64,000 nt of DNA from positions 85,186,501 to 85,250,500 of the forward strand of contig CM066727.1 of NCBI GenBank assembly GCA_033961575.1. Direction: 5' to 3'. This document shows, piece by piece, positions 58,073 to 64,000 of this stretch. Numbering within the stretch: position 1 is the stretch's first letter; every line of letters begins with the position of its first letter. This stretch comes from Aselliscus stoliczkanus. Lineage: Eukaryota; Chordata; Mammalia; Chiroptera; Hipposideridae. The position numbers and the translations under genes are program-made. The notes beneath the pieces are model-generated. The model searched no databases and had not been told where the DNA came from. It saw only the letters and a list, made by a program, of their open reading frames with translations.

Positions 58073-60589
58073 TTCAAAAACCCCTACAACTATAGGAAAA
58101 CACTCAACCTCTCCCAAAGCATAACATCAGAAAGTTCCATTTACTGCATTCAGGTCCATATGCAAGATCTCTTGGTAAAATGCCATCCTCTTCATTGGAC
58201 TAGCTGAAACTCTGTATGGCTCAATGATCTATGGCTAAAATACATTTTGTATCTCCCTGGTTTTTCAAATATATAATCATGGGAAAGTCATGTGGTAATG
58301 TCAATGAAAATTCTCGTTTGAAAAAGGAAAAAATGGGCAATAACATATAATTGTTGCTATTCCACAGCACAAAGCATATGCTACTGTCCCCTTTCTAGAA
58401 AATGGTGCCGATTCTTTGATCAGATATAATGGCTGCTTCCTGGGAACATCGTCTTGTCCATTGTCCTACATGGCCACATCAAGGGACAATTCCCTTACCA
58501 AGCAATGTACCATCTTAGCAGTCTAGTGGAATGATGTCAGGTTGGGAGACTGGTTAGGGAAATAAAGAAATCACCGACTGGTTTCAGCCCAAGTTTGGGG
58601 TTTCTCTAACAATCCAACTCACTTCAAAATGCAGTGAGCTTCAGTCTATTTGCTTCTGGTAAATTCCAAGGCATGGCATACAGAGACAGAGATTGAGTTT
58701 AGCCCCAGTCCATGAGCCTGTGAATTTCTGTCCTCTGGAGTGATGCCCTGTAGTAACAGGCATCTGTGCAAAGCCCATTTTCCCTGGCTGCCCATTCAAT
58801 AGACTTGAACTACATCCTGACTTTTGCCTCAGCACAAATGGAAAAAGAGCCTCTTGTGGGGAGGTGCTGGTAACTTTCCACTTGTCCCCATGCTATATCC
58901 CAGGCACATCTTTAGAGTGAGATGAGTTCCAAACTTACCAGTCAAAGAATGCTGAATAAAGGCTCCCTCGGAGACACCAGGGGTGTCTGTCACTTTTGTC
59001 TTTCATCTCAATATTTTCTCTTTTGTAGGAATCCTGCCCATCTGGCGCCTGCTCACATGGACTCTAGCTTCAGGGTAAAGTATTTGGCTTTTATAACCCT
59101 GTCATATTTCAAATTACAAATATTCTAGGCAGTGTAGATTATTATTTGCAAGTAGAGTACACTTGCTTTAGAACGGCTCTGTTCTCTTCTCCCTCTGTGC
59201 CTTTAAACTGACCTGTTTTAGATTATCCTCTTTCTCGCTTCAGTCTTTCTATTGGGAGTCACAAGAACTAGCCAACACTCCAAAATTCTGAGTTTTTCCT
59301 ATCAGTTATCATAATGTCATAGCAAAGCATGTCATCCTAGCTCTGACATCCTATGGAGCATGCTTGCTTGTTTCTCTACCACATAAGAAGGCCTAGAGTC
59401 CCATTCCCTCCCACTTAACATCTTCAAGCAAAGCAAATCCTTTTTATGTGGAATAGCCCACTCCAATATTAATGCCACATTTCTAACCTCACACTTAGCC
59501 ATTTTACAGAGATTTTTCTCAGGGAAGAGACAACACAAAAAAAGAGGCTGTTCCAAAATCCTACCCCAAAAAGGGACATGTAGGGCTTGTATCCAAGACG
59601 ATAGATGTGTGAGAGGACAGAGACGAGTAATTGAACATATCCCTATTGTCCACCTTTAGCCCAGATTAAGTACTTCTAAATTGGGGGAAGTGAAGAATGT
59701 AGGTGCGAATCAAAAAAGTTAGTGGACTTTTTGGAGAGGGGTGTCCTTTCACTAGTCTTTCCAAGTTTAGGGTATCTGAAATCAGAGATCTTGTGCTTAT
59801 ATTCACAGAAATTTCCTGGGAAAATAACATCCCAGAGTAAAAAGGGTTGGGAATGTTTAGGCTGATGAACCAGAGAGAGCTGCATATAATTCCCAGTGCC
59901 CAGGGGGATTGGACTTCTTATGTTCCCAAAGTGGCATGAAATAGTAGAGAATCATACAGACCTAGGACCAGATAGACAACTGAGGGGTCAAATGCTGGCT
60001 TGTGTAGAGGATAACCCCATAAGGATGAATTCCAAAAGAAAAAAGAAAAAGAAAGCTTTTTCTTTTTCCTATGAGGAGGGGAAGGAGAAACAATTTTATA
60101 TGTTCTGGGAAGACAGAGATGGACAATTTGATTAAGATTAAGCTTCTAACTCTGCCTGAATAAACTCTCTTAACAAAATTGAATATGGGTGTAATCAGGT
60201 TAAAGTTCCTGAAAGTTGAGTTTGTCTGAAATCTGTACCTGCTACAAAATAATCATGTAAAAAAAAGAATTTGAGAAAAAAAAAAAGTAAGGTGTGCTTA
60301 ATTAATACCAAATCAACCAACTTAGCTGGAACAGACTACTTATGTTGACAAAGAGAAGGAACTTATGCTACACAGATAGGTTCTAACCAGTCTAGAGACT
60401 CCTTGAAAATCAGACTTAAAAGATTTTCATCTGGATGGAATGAATCAGGGAAGAGGTATGTTCTAACTCAGAGATTAACCTGTTAACTGTGTACAGGATA
60501 ATGAGAACATCATTGTATAGCAGAGCCTACGAGTTTTCAAATTTTACAAATTTGATATTGACAATGATAAAATATTCCTCATAATACAT
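58071..60589. other. Unique noncoding stretch
   Basis: No assignable gene. Frames at 59332-59556 (-), 59676-59885 (-) and 59896-60135 (+) are short and unrecognised. 58340-59100 is less AT-rich than average for the window. Confidence 0.4.
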
Positions 60590-60735
60590 CTGTGCAAGAG
60601 ATATAGCCTTTATCTATATCTAAGGAGACTGTAGCTCAGAGAAACTTGAAAGAGATAAGGCCACTCACCCAGGATCATATAGCTAGTGGCAAAAAGAGCT
60701 AGAAGTTGAACCCCTAATTTTAGCCACCAAGAAAA
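60590..60735 (-). repeat. MIR SINE relic (antisense)
   Basis: 'gactgtagctcagagaaact', 'caggatcatatagctagtgg' and 'gctagaagttgaacccctaa' follow the reverse complement of MIR. Confidence 0.65.
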
Positions 60736-63700
60736 ACATTGTTTCCACCATAACTAAACACATATCTGGCTCCTTGTCCCAACCTCCCTCTAAGTTCATG
60801 GTCAGAGTTTGAGTCAAAATAATGATGTTTACTTTCTAATCTCTGGAAGCCAATATTTCCTCCAAAGCTTATCCATGTGAGTTAGGTTTTTTCCTTCTCT
60901 GCCTCAGTTTCTCATCATTGGGTTGTTGACCCCTATTGCCAGCCCTTTCCATGACTGCTATTATCATGATGTCTCCAGTTTCCTATGGCTTTTAACCAAG
61001 TTTATTTTCTCTCCTGTATGAAGGCAGGGCAGGTGGTATACATATATATACATTTCTTATCTTCAAAATTTGGAAAAGGCAATGCAGAGACACATAAAGG
61101 AAATAATATGACTTTCAGTTGAGATGGGTTTGAATCCTTCTCTACTATTTAACAGCTGTCTTAGAGGCATGATATATTCAGATTCTACTGTATTCCTCTA
61201 GAGCTATCCCTGCCTTCCTTCCTCACCACTACCCCTTATCCACTAGAGGTTGCTGTTCAATCTGATCCATGATTACTCTTGGAAACAATCCATTCAAACC
61301 ACACATTGTGAGTATAAAAAAACCACGAAGGCAGCTTATTACACCATGACATTTAAGATAGCAGGTATTCAAGATATCTTTTTTCATACAAACAACGTAA
61401 GTCCCTGTGGTTACTTTTATTTTTGTCTCTGTGCTGCGACGTGCTTTCCCTTGACACAAGTCCCTTCCACTCTCTTCTATCCAAGACTTTCCCCCTTTGC
61501 CCACTAGAACCCCAAGGAATCCAACAGTAAACAAACTCCCCGATATTCTCACTCTCATAACAGAGCATGCACACCATCCAGTCATGGACCCTGGCTGCCC
61601 CTAAGGAAGTAGTTTCCCCCGTAGTTAGTGGGTGGAAACAATAAAAGGATAGAAAATATATGATAGACAGGAGGATTTTAGAAAAGCAGATTTTGGAGGG
61701 AGTAAGTGGGATGGGAAATTTTTAATGCTTATTCTTAATCTGACAAAAGGTTTGATAATGTTCAAAAAGTTGCACTGGGGAGAGAGAATACTAAGCACAC
61801 CCGTTTATCAGCCACCTCCTGGTCCTGAGATCAGTACCATATGGGGGAATGGGCTGCAAACACTTAAATTAAATGGAAATATAAATTAAAAATAAAGGAT
61901 AAAAATTTTTAAAAAGGAAAATAAATATAAATAAAAACAAAAACATAAACGAAACATGAATTTTTTTTTTAAAAACGAATATCCACTGCAACATTTCACA
62001 GTGTTTCCCAGTTAAGCCCATCTCCCAACGTTAGCCCTGTAACAAATTTTAACACAAGGAGTGAGCACAGTGTGGAAGTAAATAAATAAAAATAAACAAT
62101 GTGACTGTTGCCTTAAATTTGGAAAGGTATTTGCAAATTGCTCTTCTGCAATGATATTATCTTTTTTTGCTGAGTTCTTGGTATATTGTAACATACATGA
62201 CCTATCTTCTGGTGAGCCTTACTAGTTCATGGATCGAACATGCAGGAACACTTAACTCTCTGGCACATTGAGTTGGGTACCACTCATGTCCAGCATCATT
62301 AAACCTGGAAATAGCAATTACATAAACCCTACCTATCAAATAATAAAACAAATAATCAAAGTAAAACTTCAGATAAAAGGATGCAAGTTATCATAGAGTG
62401 GCATAAATTAGAAGATAAAGAAGAGTTTGTAAAAGCCCCTAACCCTGGAGAACAATGGAAGACATAAATATTTGTCAAGAAAGGCATGACTCCAGTCTCT
62501 CACACCTTAAGTAGTGTGTTCACCTCAATGCTGATTAAATATCCTTTATAAAATTCCCATTACCAATCCAGATAATTTAAAGAAACTACAGAAGACCTGA
62601 CATATAGAAAGCACACAGTGCTCACGATCTATTATGGGTAATGATGTTGGTACAAGCAATAGAATATTTTTAGTTAATTAGAAAAGTGGGCATTAAAAGA
62701 AGTGTGATTTAAATATATATGGAGAGCAACATAAAGATCCAAGGGAATAATAAAGAGATGAAGACAAGAATGATGAGAAGGGAAGTTGCGAATTAGGCTG
62801 GGTAAACATATTTGGGCTTTAATCCTCATAAGCTTTCCACTGGAGAATGATGCACAGAGAAGCCAGCATTCTTTAAAGACCCAGATATAGGGAACAATTG
62901 TTTCTTCATGACTGTATAATATGAAAATTAGCGATTTCCCTAAAGATGTGTACATTTAGGTTAAGTTATAATAAATAATTTTGGTTAATATTTAATTGGT
63001 TGATAGATTTAATAAGTGACTTATGTCAAACATTGCGCTAAGTTTTATGTATACAATGATCAATAAGGAACAAAAATTGGTTTCAAGGCGTTTACTGACT
63101 TTTTTTTGTTGTAGGACCTTTTCCATATTTAGGATGATTCCCTTAGGATGTATTTTCAAGTGTAAGAATAATAAGTACAAACATAGTAAAGTCTCTTGAG
63201 TTCTTAAAACGGTCTGTCAACTCACAGTTCTTTCAGAAATATGTGAAATAAATTTATTTTTTGCCATAATTTAATCCAGTTTCTTTTAATTAATTCAGTT
63301 AACATTTAGTGAACATTTAACTCACACTATATGTCAGGTCTTGCAAAATAAAGTAAGAATATAAAAATGAATAATACACTGTCCTTGTCTAATCTAGTAG
63401 AGAAAACTTATGTGGAAACTATTAGTTAGTGCCGTAGTGGAGCTATTCAGCACCATGGGAATAAGTACAGAGGATGATTAATTCTGTCTGGCAGGTCATG
63501 GTTCATAAAGCCTATGATATTTTGAGTTTGGTCTTTAGGGATGAAAGGGGGGTTTTCAGAGTTGGCATGGGGAAAGGAATTTCATGAAAGAGTAGATAGA
63601 GTGTGTTAAGTCCAAATTGTGAATGTTTATGACATCTTTAGTGGAAATGTAAGTTGTCTGTTTTGGTCAGAGTTCAGGAGAGAAGAACAGAAAGATGATA

Positions 63701-63758
63701 ATGAAACTAGAAGGTGTACTGGGGCCAGGTCATTGCTGAACTTATAAATATGCTAAGG
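60736..63758. other. Unique noncoding stretch
   Basis: No gene could be assigned. The longest frame, 61229-61585 (-, 118 codons), has no recognisable domain and overlaps another on the + strand. An A/T-rich (AAAT)-like patch lies at 61865-61970. 63290-63415 resembles an old dispersed motif. Confidence 0.4.
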
Positions 63759-63840
63759 TAATTTAACTTATAGAGAAAAGATTTCAAGAAAGGGAATTGT
63801 AATTTAACTTATAGAGAAAGGATTTCAAGAAATGGAATTG
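63759..63840. repeat. 41-bp direct tandem duplication
   Basis: Copies at 63759-63799 and 63800-63840 start 'taatttaacttatagagaaa' and end 'ggaattg'. They differ at about two positions, so the duplication is fairly recent. Confidence 0.95.
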
Positions 63841-64000
63841 ATATAATCAGATGTGTATTTAGATAATATTTTCTGTGTTGAGAGTGGATTAGAAAGGTCA
63901 AGAAAGAGTAGAAGCAGTGAAGGACTATTAATTATAGTGGGCCTAGCATGAGAGACAAGTACTGGAGCTAAGTAGACATTACAGGAGAATCGGGCTTTGG

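Noticed and set aside
57827..58117. 96- and 82-codon frames rich in Arg/Glu or Ser/Leu
   Set aside because: They are translations of the TC/AC microsatellite, not proteins.
61229..61585. 118-codon minus-strand frame
   Set aside because: No recognisable domain, a competing + strand frame over the same DNA, and no splice or promoter context.
1..64000. CRISPR arrays, bacterial operons, tRNA or rRNA genes
   Set aside because: No spaced direct repeats, no dense coding and no ribosome-binding sites; tRNA-like boxes occur only inside SINEs. The repeat content is mammalian.

Overview
The window looks like noncoding nuclear DNA from a bat. Two SINE copies (57511-57694 and 48811-48985) have the layout I know from the bat VES family: a tRNA-like head, a body, and a tail ending in an AATAAA-type signal. 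The window also carries many copies of a second tRNA-derived SINE, young-looking Tc1/mariner elements and an L1 of placental type. From these repeats I infer a yinpterochiropteran bat, perhaps horseshoe or leaf-nosed; that lineage call is from memory and unverified. I found no protein-coding gene, no RNA gene and no CpG island. The longest open frames (up to about 138 codons) fall in repeats or show no recognisable protein. The window reads as AT-rich intergenic or deep intronic sequence.

Layout. 1-16 kb: mostly unique AT-rich DNA with a compound microsatellite (3787-3892), three short SINEs (one nested in a mariner MITE), MIR relics and an old hAT fossil (15600-16087). 16.8-31 kb: an antisense L1 ORF2 relic, an L2 relic, two long composite SINEs in opposite orientation (20827-21254, 25062-25471), a Tigger-like palindromic MITE and two internally deleted mariner copies in opposite orientation (25922-26483, 29844-30418). 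34.3-40.1 kb: a dense retroelement cluster. It holds an older antisense L1 3' end, then a younger antisense L1 with 3' UTR, ORF2 C-terminus, ORF1 and long 5' UTR but most of ORF2 missing. A SINE sits at the gap and a mariner element is inserted in the 5' UTR. 40.1-44.1 kb is unassigned. 44-55.3 kb carries ancient MIR, L2, MER5-type, MaLR LTR and Tigger relics, including a 43-bp exact dispersed repeat. 55.3-64 kb is mostly unique, with a VES SINE, a TC/AC microsatellite and a 41-bp tandem duplication.

Nothing suggests genes acting together. The information here is the insertion history: target-site duplications, nesting and shared deletion breakpoints give a relative chronology. Family names come from recognising consensus-like text by eye, and repeat boundaries are accurate to roughly 5-30 bp except where target-site duplications fix them.
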